Below the pieces are notes generated by a model. The model did not search any database. It saw only the letters and a list, made by a program, of their open reading frames with translations, and had not been told where the DNA came from. 64,000 bases of DNA, taken from contig NZ_MBTF01000009.1 of assembly GCF_002013915.1 (NCBI RefSeq), positions 1 through 64,000 of the forward strand, given 5' to 3'. Positions 1 to 8,194 of this stretch are shown piece after piece. Origin of the DNA: Mucilaginibacter pedocola (GTDB lineage Bacteria > Bacteroidota > Bacteroidia > Sphingobacteriales > Sphingobacteriaceae). The position numbers and the translations under genes are program-made. Within the stretch, counting starts at the first letter, position 1. Each line of letters opens with the position of its first letter.

Positions 1-244
1 CTCCTATGTTTGTTACCAATTAATATAGCTAATAATTTTGTATTGAGTGAAGGAGTATGAGAGCCGATTTGTGCTCAAACAACTCATGAAGTATGTTCTC
101 GCAAAGATACGGCCTCATGCTCTTTTGCCCATTGGAGTTTGAACAGAATGTAAGGCATACTGCATAGCGGTATAGCTTGGATATCCAACCAGGAGACAAA
201 ACGAAGATGGGTTATTCACTTATTAAAATAGATATTAACAGGTG
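1..244 (+). other. Non-coding left end of the IS110 element, possible bridge RNA
   Basis: No plausible reading frame is seen upstream of the transposase gene. IS110-group elements are known to carry a long non-coding left end that is transcribed into a structured bridge RNA with target- and donor-binding loops. The length here (about 240 bases inside the window) and its position 5' of the transposase fit that arrangement. Short complementary words are visible (GTAT near 90 and ATAC near 107), but I could not fold the region reliably. The true outer end of the element is not defined and may lie outside the window. Confidence 0.4.
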
Positions 245-1279
245 ATGACAAGTGTTTTAAAGCAAGTTGCCGGCATTGATGTGGCACAAAAGGAATTAGT
301 AGTATCGTTAGGCAGGATAGGCAGCTCCCTTGAGAAGGATATTTACGCTTGTAAATCGTTCGCCAATAAAGAATCGGGCTTTAAGGCTATGCTGGTTTGG
401 GTAAGCAAGCATAGCGTAAACACTACCAGCGTAAGGTATGTGATGGAAGCCACCGGCGTTTACCATGAGAAGCTGGCGTACTACCTGTCCGACAACGGTT
501 ACGAGGTTAGCATAGTACTACCCAATAAGATCAGCAACCATATAAGGTCGCTGGATATCAAAACCATTACTGATAAAACTGCTTCAAGAGGCATTTGCGA
601 TTTCGGGCTTGGTACAAAACTGGAGGACTGGCAGCAACCGGAGAAGGGGTTCAAAACATTAAGGCAGTTAACCCGGGAAAGGGGGCAATTGATAGCAGAA
701 CGTACGGTGGCTAAGAACCAGCTGCACGCCGAGCAGGCAGAAGCATACCCTAACGAAAGGAGCGTAGCCAGGCTCAAAGATCGTATCGGGCTGTTCAACA
801 GCCAGGAAAAAGAAGTTAAAGAAGAGATCGATGCCCTGATAAAGCAAGATGCCGAATTGACTAAAAGAGTACGTACTATTACATCTATCCCCGGCGTAGG
901 GTGGCTTACGGCAGTTACCATCCTTGCAGAAACGAATGGCTTCAACCTGATCCGCAATAAAAGGCAACTGGTAGGGTATAGCGGGTTGGATGTAAAAGTT
1001 AAAGACTCGGGCACTTCGGTAAAAAGTAAGCCTCGTATATCCAAACGAGGGAACCGTTATTTACGGAAGGCAATGTATATGCCTGCATTAGCCGCTATAC
1101 GTAGCGACAAGCATTTCAAAGCAGTGTTTGTGAGGTTAGTATCTAAACATGGAATTAAAATGAAAGCGGCGGTAGCGGTGCAGAGGAAGTTATTAGAACT
1201 GGTTTACACCCTTTGGAAAACAGGCGAGAGGTACGACAGCCGCTACCTGCAAGTACAAAGCGAGGAAGCAACCTCATAA
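245..1279 (+). CDS. IS110 family transposase
   Basis: This is a 344-residue DEDD transposase. The N-terminal RuvC-like domain shows the first acidic site in GIDVAQKE, an acidic residue in MEATGVYHE, and further acidic residues around TITDKTA near residue 120. The C-terminal Transposase_20 domain shows SIPGVGWLTA followed by the family motif ISKRGNRYLRKAMYMPALAA near residues 265-285, which includes the region of the catalytic serine. Length is typical of IS110 (about 330-400 residues). A GTG at 242 lies directly before the chosen ATG at 245. The frame is intact, so the element may be active. The long upstream non-coding part suggests the IS110 rather than the IS1111 subgroup. Confidence 0.93.
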   Translation: MTSVLKQVAGIDVAQKELVVSLGRIGSSLEKDIYACKSFANKESGFKAMLVWVSKHSVNTTSVRYVMEATGVYHEKLAYYLSDNGYEVSIVLPNKISNHIRSLDIKTITDKTASRGICDFGLGTKLEDWQQPEKGFKTLRQLTRERGQLIAERTVAKNQLHAEQAEAYPNERSVARLKDRIGLFNSQEKEVKEEIDALIKQDAELTKRVRTITSIPGVGWLTAVTILAETNGFNLIRNKRQLVGYSGLDVKVKDSGTSVKSKPRISKRGNRYLRKAMYMPALAAIRSDKHFKAVFVRLVSKHGIKMKAAVAVQRKLLELVYTLWKTGERYDSRYLQVQSEEATS

Positions 1280-1284
1280 AATAG

Positions 1285-1318
1285 TTAGGGTGGTTAAAGC
1301 TAAAGCCAACCACCCTAA
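1285..1318 (+). terminator. Hairpin just after the IS110 transposase gene
   Basis: A perfect 11-bp stem (TTAGGGTGGTT paired with AACCACCCTAA) encloses a 12-base loop and starts six bases after the transposase stop. There is no strong T run, so it may be an end structure of the element rather than a classical terminator. Confidence 0.5.
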
Positions 1319-1380
1319 ACAGGCTGGCATAAAGCCGCCTTAGACAACAAAAGTAAAAAATCATTTGGTAATCAACACAG

Positions 1381-1419
1381 AATCTTTGCGGTTTTTCTTT
1401 GCGTACTTTGCGGTTAAAT
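1381..1419. repeat. CTTTGCGG-type dispersed repeat, single arm
   Basis: The segment repeats the words CTTTGCGG and CTTTGCG and ends in CGGTTAAAT. It is one arm of the family seen with both arms near 24.1, 32.5 and 58.8 kb. It lies between the IS110 right side and the flavin oxidoreductase gene. Confidence 0.6.
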
Positions 1420-1433
1420 AGCCAACTATGCTA

Positions 1434-2501
1434 TTACCACTGCGCCCTATCGTATTGATTGGGCCATTTTATCTCCACACCCAACTCGTGCGCGGCACGC
1501 AGCGGGAAATGCGGGTCGCGGAGTAATTCGCGGGCCAGTAAAACCAGGTCGGCTTGTTCGGTTTCAATAATTTCGTTGGCTTGTTCGGAGGTGGTTATCA
1601 AGCCTACAGCGCCGGTTGGTATGCCTGCTTGCTTTTTAATGGCTTCGGCAAATTCTACCTGGTAGCCGGGTTTTAGCGGAATGCGTGCACCCAGTACGTT
1701 ACCGCCGGTGCTGGTGTCTATCAGGTCGATGCCTTTTTCGAGTAATATTTGGGCTAAGGCTACCGAGTCATCTATCGCCCAGCCGCCTTCGGTCCACTCG
1801 GTAGCGCTGATGCGCACGAACAGCGGGTACTCTTCGGGCCAAACTTCTTTTACCGCATCTATTATCTCTAACAACAAACGCACGCGGTTCTCAAAGCTTC
1901 CGCCATAACCATCGGTACGCTGGTTGCTTATTGGCGATAAAAACTGGTGGATAAGATAGCCATGCGCGCCATGCAACTCGATCACCTTAAAACCCGCCGC
2001 CAGCGCACGCACCGCCGCCGATTGAAAATCGGTTATCACCTTGGCAATACCTTCCCTGTCCAGTTCCAATGGCGACTCTTCGCCGGGCTTAAACGGTATG
2101 GCGCTTGGTGCGTAAGTTACCCAGCCATTATCCTCGGTTGAGGATATTTGCCTGCCGCCCGTCCAGGGTTCGGCGTGGCTGGCCTTACGCCCCGCATGAG
2201 CCAGTTGCACACCCGCAACAGCGCCTTGCTCCTCAATAAAATTGGTTATCTCTTTTAGTTTGGCTATGTGCTCATCTTTCCAGATGCCCAGGTCGGCAAA
2301 GCTGATGCGCCCCTCGGGCGATACCGCCGTTGCTTCGGTAATAAGCAACCCCGCACCCCCCACGGCGCGGGCACCCAAATGCACCAGGTGCCAGTTGTTG
2401 GCAAAGCCGTCGGTGCTGGAATACTCGCACATGGGCGATACTACGACGCGGTTTTTTAATTCGATACTCTTTATTTTTAAGGGAGAGAATAAGTGCGGCA
2501 T
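1434..2501 (-). CDS. NADH:flavin oxidoreductase, Old Yellow Enzyme family (YqjM-like)
   Basis: This is a 355-residue FMN-dependent ene-reductase that reduces activated C=C bonds with NAD(P)H. The N-terminus carries the YqjM-class signature SPMCEYSS, with Cys25 in the position of the redox-sensing cysteine of YqjM. The substrate-binding His pair is in HGAHGYLIHQF, and SNQRTDGYGGSFENR is the classical OYE barrel motif. I start at MPHLF (2501), since homologues begin there and the six residues upstream look spurious. The physiological substrate cannot be read from the sequence. The gene stands alone between the IS110 element and a divergent antiporter gene. Confidence 0.9.
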   Translation of the reverse strand: MPHLFSPLKIKSIELKNRVVVSPMCEYSSTDGFANNWHLVHLGARAVGGAGLLITEATAVSPEGRISFADLGIWKDEHIAKLKEITNFIEEQGAVAGVQLAHAGRKASHAEPWTGGRQISSTEDNGWVTYAPSAIPFKPGEESPLELDREGIAKVITDFQSAAVRALAAGFKVIELHGAHGYLIHQFLSPISNQRTDGYGGSFENRVRLLLEIIDAVKEVWPEEYPLFVRISATEWTEGGWAIDDSVALAQILLEKGIDLIDTSTGGNVLGARIPLKPGYQVEFAEAIKKQAGIPTGAVGLITTSEQANEIIETEQADLVLLARELLRDPHFPLRAAHELGVEIKWPNQYDRAQW

Positions 2502-2655
2502 GATGTAGATTTTGTACAAATATGCTGAGTAAACAGCTATGCACGTTTCACAGTTTTGTAAAATACTATAACAGGGTTAATACGAACAATTATAGGCGAA
2601 ACGGTGTTACATCCTCTTTATTGCATATATTGTGTTACCCTAAGCACGTTATAAT

Positions 2656-3858
2656 TTGACTACTTACGCTACGCTTATCATTCTTAGCGGACTGGTAATT
2701 TTCAGTTACCTGTTCGACCTTATTGCCGGGAAAACCAAAATCCCTTCGGTGATACTGCTGCTATTCCTTGGCATTTGCATCCACCTGGTCAGCGATTACT
2801 TCGGCATGCGGAAACTCAACTTTACACCTATACTCCCTGCCTTGGGTACGCTGGGATTAATACTCATCGTTTTTGAAGGTGCGCTTGAACTTAAATACAG
2901 CAAAAGCAAAAATGCCGTCATCAAGCGGTCCTTCGTTTCAGCGCTTACTATATTGCTTTGTACGGTAGCACTTATAACCGCAGGCTTTTACTATATCAGT
3001 GGCGAAAGCATTTACAAATGCTTCATCAATGCTATTCCTTTTTGCGTGGTGAGTTCGGCAATTGCCATCCCCTCGGCATCGGGCATGAGTAAGGATAAAA
3101 AGGAGTTCATCATCTACGAATCGTCGTTCTCCGACATCCTTACGGTGGTGCTGTTCAACTTTATGCTGAGTAACAATAAGCAAATCACGTTCGGCTCCTT
3201 TGCTACGCTTGGGGTAGAACTGGCGTTGATATTGGTTGTTGCCGCTGGTTCCTGTCTTTTATTGCTTTATCTTATCGGCAGGTTAACACACCATATTAAA
3301 TCGTTCTTAATTATCGCCATACTGATATTGGTTTACAGCATAGGGCAATCGTACCATCTGTCGGCGCTTATTATTGTGCTGGCTTTAGGCCTGTTTTTGA
3401 ACAATGCCGGACAGATAAAATTTCCCTGGTTCCGGCGGATATTTATTTACCCAACGCTTGGGCAGGATATTAAGCAGCTATTCCAGTTATCTGCCGAAAG
3501 CGCCTTTTTAATGCGGACGTTTTTCTTCATCATCTTCGGTTACACCATGGATGTTTTTCAGCTGCGCGATGGTTCGGTAATAGCCAATGGCGGTATGGTG
3601 CTGCTTATTATTTACCTGGTCAGGTTCATTTACATCAAAGCAGTTTTAAAAACCACCTTGCTGCCCGAACTAGTCATCATCCCCCGCGGCCTTATCAGTG
3701 TATTGTTATTTTATAACATCCCGGCCAACATCAAAATGCCGGCAATTGGTACAGGGATATTGTTTGTGGTGATATTGGGTACCAGTGTTATTATGAGCCT
3801 GGGATTATTGGGCACGCGGAGGCAAAGTAGCGGTACGCAGGAGTTTGAAGATGTGTAG
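2656..3858 (+). CDS. Cation:proton antiporter (CPA family)
   Basis: This 400-residue polytopic membrane protein has about 11-12 hydrophobic segments throughout. PSVILLLFLGICIH near the N-terminus and the acidic FEGALELKYS and SSFSDILTVVLFN segments match the Na+/H+ exchanger fold of CPA1/CPA2 transporters, where intramembrane Asp/Glu carry ions. It would exchange Na+ or K+ for protons at the inner membrane. The only start is TTG at 2656, giving MTTYATL. There is no C-terminal TrkA or UspA domain. Ion specificity is not deducible. Confidence 0.8.
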   Translation: MTTYATLIILSGLVIFSYLFDLIAGKTKIPSVILLLFLGICIHLVSDYFGMRKLNFTPILPALGTLGLILIVFEGALELKYSKSKNAVIKRSFVSALTILLCTVALITAGFYYISGESIYKCFINAIPFCVVSSAIAIPSASGMSKDKKEFIIYESSFSDILTVVLFNFMLSNNKQITFGSFATLGVELALILVVAAGSCLLLLYLIGRLTHHIKSFLIIAILILVYSIGQSYHLSALIIVLALGLFLNNAGQIKFPWFRRIFIYPTLGQDIKQLFQLSAESAFLMRTFFFIIFGYTMDVFQLRDGSVIANGGMVLLIIYLVRFIYIKAVLKTTLLPELVIIPRGLISVLLFYNIPANIKMPAIGTGILFVVILGTSVIMSLGLLGTRRQSSGTQEFEDV

Positions 3859-3895
3859 GAGTGCTATGAACCCGAAGCTGAGTGGTTAATATAAA

Positions 3896-4043
3896 ACGTT
3901 CCGATGGAACGTAAAAGGATAAATTTTTGATTTTTCTACCGATAAATCGTTCCGATTGAACGAAGCGCCTTTTCATCCCTTCGGGATGTTTTATGGGTAG
4001 TAGAAAGAAAGGACAGGAAAAGTTGTACGTTCTATAGGAACGT
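3896..4043. repeat. Cluster of ACGTTCC-N3-GGAACGT palindromes
   Basis: Three 17-bp palindromes share the form cGTTCC/cGTTCt - 3 bases - GAACG: 3896-3912 (ACGTTCCGATGGAACGT), 3947-3963 (one mismatch pair) and 4027-4043. A fourth hairpin with a different sequence, CATCCCTTCGGGATG, lies at 3974-3988. The cluster fills most of the gap between the antiporter gene and the convergent zinc-ribbon gene. It could be a dispersed repeat or a bidirectional transcription stop. No reading frame is supported here. Confidence 0.65.
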
Positions 4044-4086
4044 CTTATGAATATCCCGCTATGCAATCATTATTAATATTACAACA

Positions 4087-4467
4087 TTACCCCTCCCCAA
4101 ATTTCTCTTTTTCCTTTTTACTTACTACCAGCAACACTTCGTCATTCTCCAATAGCAGGTAACCATACTCGTAACAGAAAAAGTATCGCGCACCAGCCTG
4201 TGTTTTATAACTGCTGGTGAAGTAATCAAAATCGAAGCCGTTCTTCAGCATTTTATCGCGCGTGGTTTTGGTTTTACCCGATGGGTTTAGCTCCTCCATC
4301 ACGCGGCGGTTGCGGCGCAATATGTTGTTAATATTGCGCACCAGGTTATAACTATTACTGTTGAGCTGGTTATTGTAGCTATTGCGGCACATGTCGTTAC
4401 AGAATTTTTTATCTGCACGCCCATGCAGCGGCTCGCCGCAATCTAAACAGGTTCGTTGGGTATTCAC
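4087..4467 (-). CDS. Small protein with N-terminal zinc ribbon, function unknown
   Basis: The 126-residue protein starts with CLDCGEPLHGRADKKFCND, then MCRNSYN: two CxxC/CxxxC pairs that would form a zinc ribbon of the kind used to hold nucleic acid or protein partners. The remainder is basic and asparagine-rich (residues 30-70), followed by a hydrophobic beta-rich end (YFFCYEYGYLLLENDEVLLVV). It is transcribed divergently from ssb, with about 150 bp between the start codons, which suggests a shared control region. I recognise it only as a conserved Bacteroidota hypothetical. No enzymatic motif is visible. Confidence 0.75.
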   Translation of the reverse strand: MNTQRTCLDCGEPLHGRADKKFCNDMCRNSYNNQLNSNSYNLVRNINNILRRNRRVMEELNPSGKTKTTRDKMLKNGFDFDYFTSSYKTQAGARYFFCYEYGYLLLENDEVLLVVSKKEKEKFGEG

Positions 4468-4614
4468 TTCATAAAGTTAATGTATTATTTATCCGTTTGC
4501 AAACGCTTACAAACGGATACAATCGCTTATAAGTATTTACTATACGACTAAGCCCCTCGCCCCACCCCACCTTTGTACTATCAATTAAAATGATAACATA
4601 ATTTAAAATTTACG

Positions 4615-4956
4615 ATGATGACAGCATTAAAAAACAGCGTGAGGCTTATTGGTAATTTAGGTATGGACCCCGAAGTAAAAACCTTCGACAACAACCGCAA
4701 ACTGGCGCGTATATCCATAGCCACTACCGATAGCTATAAAAACGATAAAGGCGAAAAAGTGACCGATACGCAATGGCACAATATAGTTTTCTGGGGCGCA
4801 CAAGCCACCCTTGCCGAAAGCTACCTTAAAAAAGGTGATGCCGTAGCCATAGAAGGTAAACTAACCAGCCGCAACTATAACGACAAAGATGGCAACAAAC
4901 GGTATATGACCGAGATAGTGGTGAATGAGTTTGTGAAGATGGGGAGTAAGGCGTAA
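4615..4956 (+). CDS. ssb: Single-stranded DNA-binding protein, short form
   Basis: The 113 residues form one OB fold: NSVRLIGNLGMDPEVKTF, then the WHNIVFWG strand and YLKKGDAVAIEGKL, all characteristic of bacterial SSB. It would bind single-stranded DNA as an oligomer during replication, repair or recombination. The protein stops directly after the OB fold at KMGSKA. The long linker and the acidic DDDIPF-type tail that recruits partner proteins are absent, so it is probably an accessory SSB rather than the main replicative one. Two ATG codons are adjacent at 4615. A near-consensus -7 box (CACCTTTG) lies at 4568-4575. Confidence 0.92.
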   Translation: MMTALKNSVRLIGNLGMDPEVKTFDNNRKLARISIATTDSYKNDKGEKVTDTQWHNIVFWGAQATLAESYLKKGDAVAIEGKLTSRNYNDKDGNKRYMTEIVVNEFVKMGSKA

Positions 4957-4974
4957 AAAACTTTGTCTTCAATT

Positions 4975-5157
4975 TTACCACAGAGTTCGCAGAGGTTGCA
5001 CGGAGATTCGCAGAGGCTTTGCAAATTGATTAGAGTTTTTCTCACGCAGATACAGATCCGATAGGGAAAAACAAATAGCCATTATGCAAACTCATTACCA
5101 CATGCAAGGCTCTGTGTACATCTGTGTTTTTCTCTCTGCGAACTCTGTCGTTAAATA
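4975..5157. repeat. CGCAGAG-type dispersed inverted repeat
   Basis: The left arm reads ACCACAGAGTTCGCAGAGG and continues with GATTCGCAGAGG. The right arm near 5133-5155 is its complement (CTCTGCGAACTCTG followed by CGTTAAAT). About 100 bases of unrelated sequence lie between. It fills the space between the convergent ssb and SDR genes. Confidence 0.7.
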
Positions 5158-5187
5158 AGCATGCTGATCAAACTCAACAAGCCAAAA

Positions 5188-5892
5188 TTACGGCGTTGTC
5201 ACCGCCACCGGCAACACTTTCCCGTTAAAAAACCGGCTCCCGGTAACAGCAAAATCGGCAATGTATTTGCCCATTTCAAATGCCATTACCGGCGATTCGT
5301 AACCGGGGAAGGCTTGTTCCAGCATTTCGGTTTGTGCGGAGCCTAAAGCCAGGCAGTTTACCTTGATGCCCTGCGGAACAAGTTCCTGCGCCAGGCATTC
5401 TGTAAGCGTGTGCAGCGCGGCCTTGCTTGCCGAGTATGCTGCCAGTCCGTTGAATTTTGCACTGCCCTGGAAGGCGCCCATGCTGCCTATGTTGACGATG
5501 TGTGAACCTTCTACCATAAAGCCAAGAAGGGCTTGTATTATGCGTACATGGCCGATGTAGTTACTTTGCAGCATTTCTACAAAGTCGGTTTCTGAGAGTT
5601 CAATGAAGGGTTTGTTGATGAGCACGCCGGCATTGTTTACCAGCACATCTACCCGGTTATCAAAGTTGGATGCGATGAATTGCTGAAGCCCGTCGTAATC
5701 GTCGTGCACAATGTCGAAAGCGATGGCATATATCTCGCAATCGGGGTTTAGTCCTTTGGCTATCTCCAGCAATTTTTCCAATCTGCTTTGCGATCGCGCC
5801 AGTGCCATCACCTTATGCTTGCCCGATAAAATAAGTTCTAATACAGCTTCGAAACCAACGCCGCTGCTGGCGCCTGTTATAATGATATTCAT
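5188..5892 (-). CDS. Short-chain dehydrogenase/reductase (SDR)
   Basis: This is a 234-residue classical SDR with a Rossmann fold. The nucleotide-binding TGASSGVG lies at residues 6-13 and the structural NNAG motif near residue 87. The catalytic Ser is in NIGSMG and the catalytic Tyr/Lys in YSASKAALH. It would oxidise or reduce an alcohol/carbonyl using NAD(P). The substrate cannot be inferred. The start codon lies three bases after the stop of a 58-residue ORF (5896-6072), so the two are probably co-transcribed. Confidence 0.9.
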   Translation of the reverse strand: MNIIITGASSGVGFEAVLELILSGKHKVMALARSQSRLEKLLEIAKGLNPDCEIYAIAFDIVHDDYDGLQQFIASNFDNRVDVLVNNAGVLINKPFIELSETDFVEMLQSNYIGHVRIIQALLGFMVEGSHIVNIGSMGAFQGSAKFNGLAAYSASKAALHTLTECLAQELVPQGIKVNCLALGSAQTEMLEQAFPGYESPVMAFEMGKYIADFAVTGSRFFNGKVLPVAVTTP

Positions 5893-5895
5893 AGG

Positions 5896-6072
5896 TTAAC
5901 GTTCAATAGGGGGATCCAACTTACTGAAGTCCCTTTCCCATTCTTTTCTTATTTCCCGCTGCCACTCAACAGAGTCATCTATCTCAGCAAACGGATTTAA
6001 ATGCTGATTATCCTCTATAAATTTCTGGAGGCGTTTAAGGCGTAACTGCCTACTTGTTTCTTCGTCAGTCAT
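5896..6072 (-). CDS. Small acidic/basic protein of 58 residues, function unknown
   Basis: An ATG at 6072 opens a 58-codon frame beginning MTDEETSRQLRLKRLQKF and ending DPPIER, highly charged and probably helical. The C-terminal part (around DDSVEWQREIRKEWERD) loosely resembles the tail of VapB-like antitoxins, but no toxin gene is adjacent, so this is only an impression. It ends three bases before the SDR start codon. A -7-like box TACCTTTA lies on the minus strand at 6076-6083. Tight spacing and a promoter-like box favour a real gene. Confidence 0.6.
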   Translation of the reverse strand: MTDEETSRQLRLKRLQKFIEDNQHLNPFAEIDDSVEWQREIRKEWERDFSKLDPPIER

Positions 6073-6094
6073 AGTTTAAAGGTACAAATTTATC

Positions 6095-7873
6095 TTAAAC
6101 CACCAATTTCTCTTCCACCGGGTGTGCTATCAGATACAAGCCATCGGTTATCAGCTTTTTGTATTCCGGCTCGGTGGCGGCTTTGTTTTCCAAGAACTGC
6201 CTTATCTCTGCTGCAAGTTTTGGCTCGGCATCATGGTGCTCCAGCAGTTCCAGTATTTCGAGGGCGCAAAGCCAATCATCGTGATGGAATTTTTGCAGCA
6301 TGTACCAAACGTTACCCAAATAGCCAAAGTCGCCGCCGCGGTGGCGACGGTTGCGTACTTGCTGGTAAAGTTTATGCAATTGCAGGGTACTTTCGTCGTA
6401 CTCGGGGTGATGCGTTGCCGTGGCCGACCTGTAGGCTACCTCTAAAAAAGCATCTTTATCGGCAGCGCCGCAAAATACCGAGGTTATCTTCTCGCCCACA
6501 GCCATATCATAAACACCCCAGCTTGGGTCGAACAACAAGCCGCCATCGGCGTCCGTCACGGTGCAGTTAGTGAAAGTGATGATCTGAATTTTATCAGCTT
6601 CGATATGAATGCTTTTTATTTTACCCGATACTTTTATACCATGTTCAAATTCCAGTTCAATAGTTTTACCCGTTTCAATTCCGGCGGCTTTTAACTCTGT
6701 AGCGGTTAGGCCTTCCAAAGCTTTTTCTTGCCCTTTCAGCCTGCCTACCGGCGAGCTGAAGCCATCTTTATGGTAACCTTTGCCATGCCCTTTTAGTTGT
6801 TTGTTGCCTACGGCTAATGCGGTTGGCCCTGTGGTTTTCAGGAACGACACATCGCCCTGGGCATCGGTTTTAAACTCTGTAAACGTACCCGATACCTGCA
6901 GACCCGAGCTATAAACTGCCGTACAGGTATTTTTGCTATCGACTGCCTTCTGCAGACCATATGCCCCACCCCGCCTGAACGACATGGTATCGGCAAATTG
7001 CTCCAGCACATCTATCAGGTTTTGGAAAGTCGGTGTTACAAAAAGCTGCGGTTGGGTTTTGGTAATATCGTAAGTATAGTTAACGGCATCAATGGTATAA
7101 GGTAATTTCTTCACCTCATCCATCATACAACTGGCACTCTCGCCAATGGAAGATAGCAAACCCGCACCATATATCTTCGGTTCGCTAAGCGTTCCTATCA
7201 GCCCGTATTCCACCGTCCACCAATGCAGGCGGCTCAGCAGGGCCATTTCTGAGGGCTCGCCCATGTTTTCCTGCCTATGAGCAACCGATTCTTCCGCTTG
7301 TTTTATTTCTGCTTCGTCGGCATCGGGCATTTCTTTCAGGATAGATAGCGCCCGTATAGCCTCGTACAGTTCAAAATCCTGCGCGCTGAACATCGCCTTC
7401 GCCCCTATCGAGCCAAAATAACTGAGGTACTGATGGTAATCTTTGTCGGCAATAATGGGCGCATGCCCGGCCGATTCATGAATAATATCAGGCGCAGGCG
7501 TGTACTCGATGTGTTTCAGTTGGCGTATATCCGCAGCAATTACCAGTACCCGGTAGGCCTGGTACTCCATAAAGGCAGCGGGCGGTATAAAACCATCAAC
7601 AGTGACCGCACCCCAGCCAATTTTGGCCAAAGCGTCGTTCATTTCCTGCAGGTCGGGTATTTTCTCTATCGTTAAACCCGCTTTTTGCAGGCCGGGGATG
7701 TACGGATAGTAAGCTACATCCTTTAAATAACTATAATTTTGGCGCATTACGTAACGCCACACGGCATGGTCTACAGGCGTGTAATGCTCGTAGTGCTGCG
7801 GAACAATAAATTGCTTTAAATGGGCAGGCAGCGCAGCTACCTGCGGGTTGTTAAAATCGGCAGATCGGCTCAT
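6095..7873 (-). CDS. phhA: Aromatic amino acid hydroxylase (phenylalanine 4-monooxygenase), long form
   Basis: Residues 1-300 form the iron- and pterin-dependent hydroxylase domain that converts phenylalanine to tyrosine. The iron ligands are visible as His132 and His137 in HESAGHAPI and Glu222 in WWTVEYGLIG. At 592 residues it is about twice the length of proteobacterial PhhA. Residues about 310-590 form a C-terminal extension with beta-rich segments (GKTIELEFEHGIKVSGKIKS) and a helical tail (YHKLYQQVRN-like). Together with hppD, hmgA and the FAH-family gene at 19.7-24 kb it supports phenylalanine/tyrosine catabolism, though it is not in their operon. Confidence 0.9.
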   Translation of the reverse strand: MSRSADFNNPQVAALPAHLKQFIVPQHYEHYTPVDHAVWRYVMRQNYSYLKDVAYYPYIPGLQKAGLTIEKIPDLQEMNDALAKIGWGAVTVDGFIPPAAFMEYQAYRVLVIAADIRQLKHIEYTPAPDIIHESAGHAPIIADKDYHQYLSYFGSIGAKAMFSAQDFELYEAIRALSILKEMPDADEAEIKQAEESVAHRQENMGEPSEMALLSRLHWWTVEYGLIGTLSEPKIYGAGLLSSIGESASCMMDEVKKLPYTIDAVNYTYDITKTQPQLFVTPTFQNLIDVLEQFADTMSFRRGGAYGLQKAVDSKNTCTAVYSSGLQVSGTFTEFKTDAQGDVSFLKTTGPTALAVGNKQLKGHGKGYHKDGFSSPVGRLKGQEKALEGLTATELKAAGIETGKTIELEFEHGIKVSGKIKSIHIEADKIQIITFTNCTVTDADGGLLFDPSWGVYDMAVGEKITSVFCGAADKDAFLEVAYRSATATHHPEYDESTLQLHKLYQQVRNRRHRGGDFGYLGNVWYMLQKFHHDDWLCALEILELLEHHDAEPKLAAEIRQFLENKAATEPEYKKLITDGLYLIAHPVEEKLVV

Positions 7874-8019
7874 TAAAATGAGTTTTTTGGTTTCTTATTG
7901 GTACAGAAACAGCAAATAACCGATTATGATTTGAGAGTTTTTGGTTTCGGAATATTATTATTTTTTGAAGCGTAGGCTACCGAATTTTATTCCGAACAGA
8001 TGGCTTATTTGCCCTTCCC

Positions 8020-8170
8020 GGCGAGTCGACTCACCCGGCCGACGCTATCGCTGGGCCACCCTCTCTACTTCGTAAAGAGTGTAAAAAAATGGAGCTCACC
8101 CTCTTTCCGCGTAGCGAAGAGAGGGTCGGGCAGTCCCGTAAGCTTACGGGAAACACCGGGGGTGAATAAA
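8020..8170. repeat. Intergenic hairpin-rich repeat in the 7874-8194 gap
   Basis: The 321-bp gap between the hydroxylase start and the flippase stop holds no credible gene. From about 8020 it contains nested hairpins: CACCCTCTCT with AAGAGTGT at 8056-8081, ACCCTCT with AGAGGGT around a CGCGTAGCG core at 8098-8126, and a perfect 18-bp palindrome TCCCGTAAGCTTACGGGA at 8134-8151. Outer partners CTCACCCGG and CCGGGGGTGA bracket the block. The part nearer the hydroxylase (7874-8000) is AT-rich and presumably holds its promoter. Confidence 0.6.
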
Positions 8171-8194
8171 ATTAGCGGCGCGATTTGGCAATTC

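Noticed and set aside
7874..8194. Plus-strand 83-codon frame at 8000-8251
   Set aside because: It spans hairpin repeats and overlaps the end of the flippase-like gene, with no start signal.
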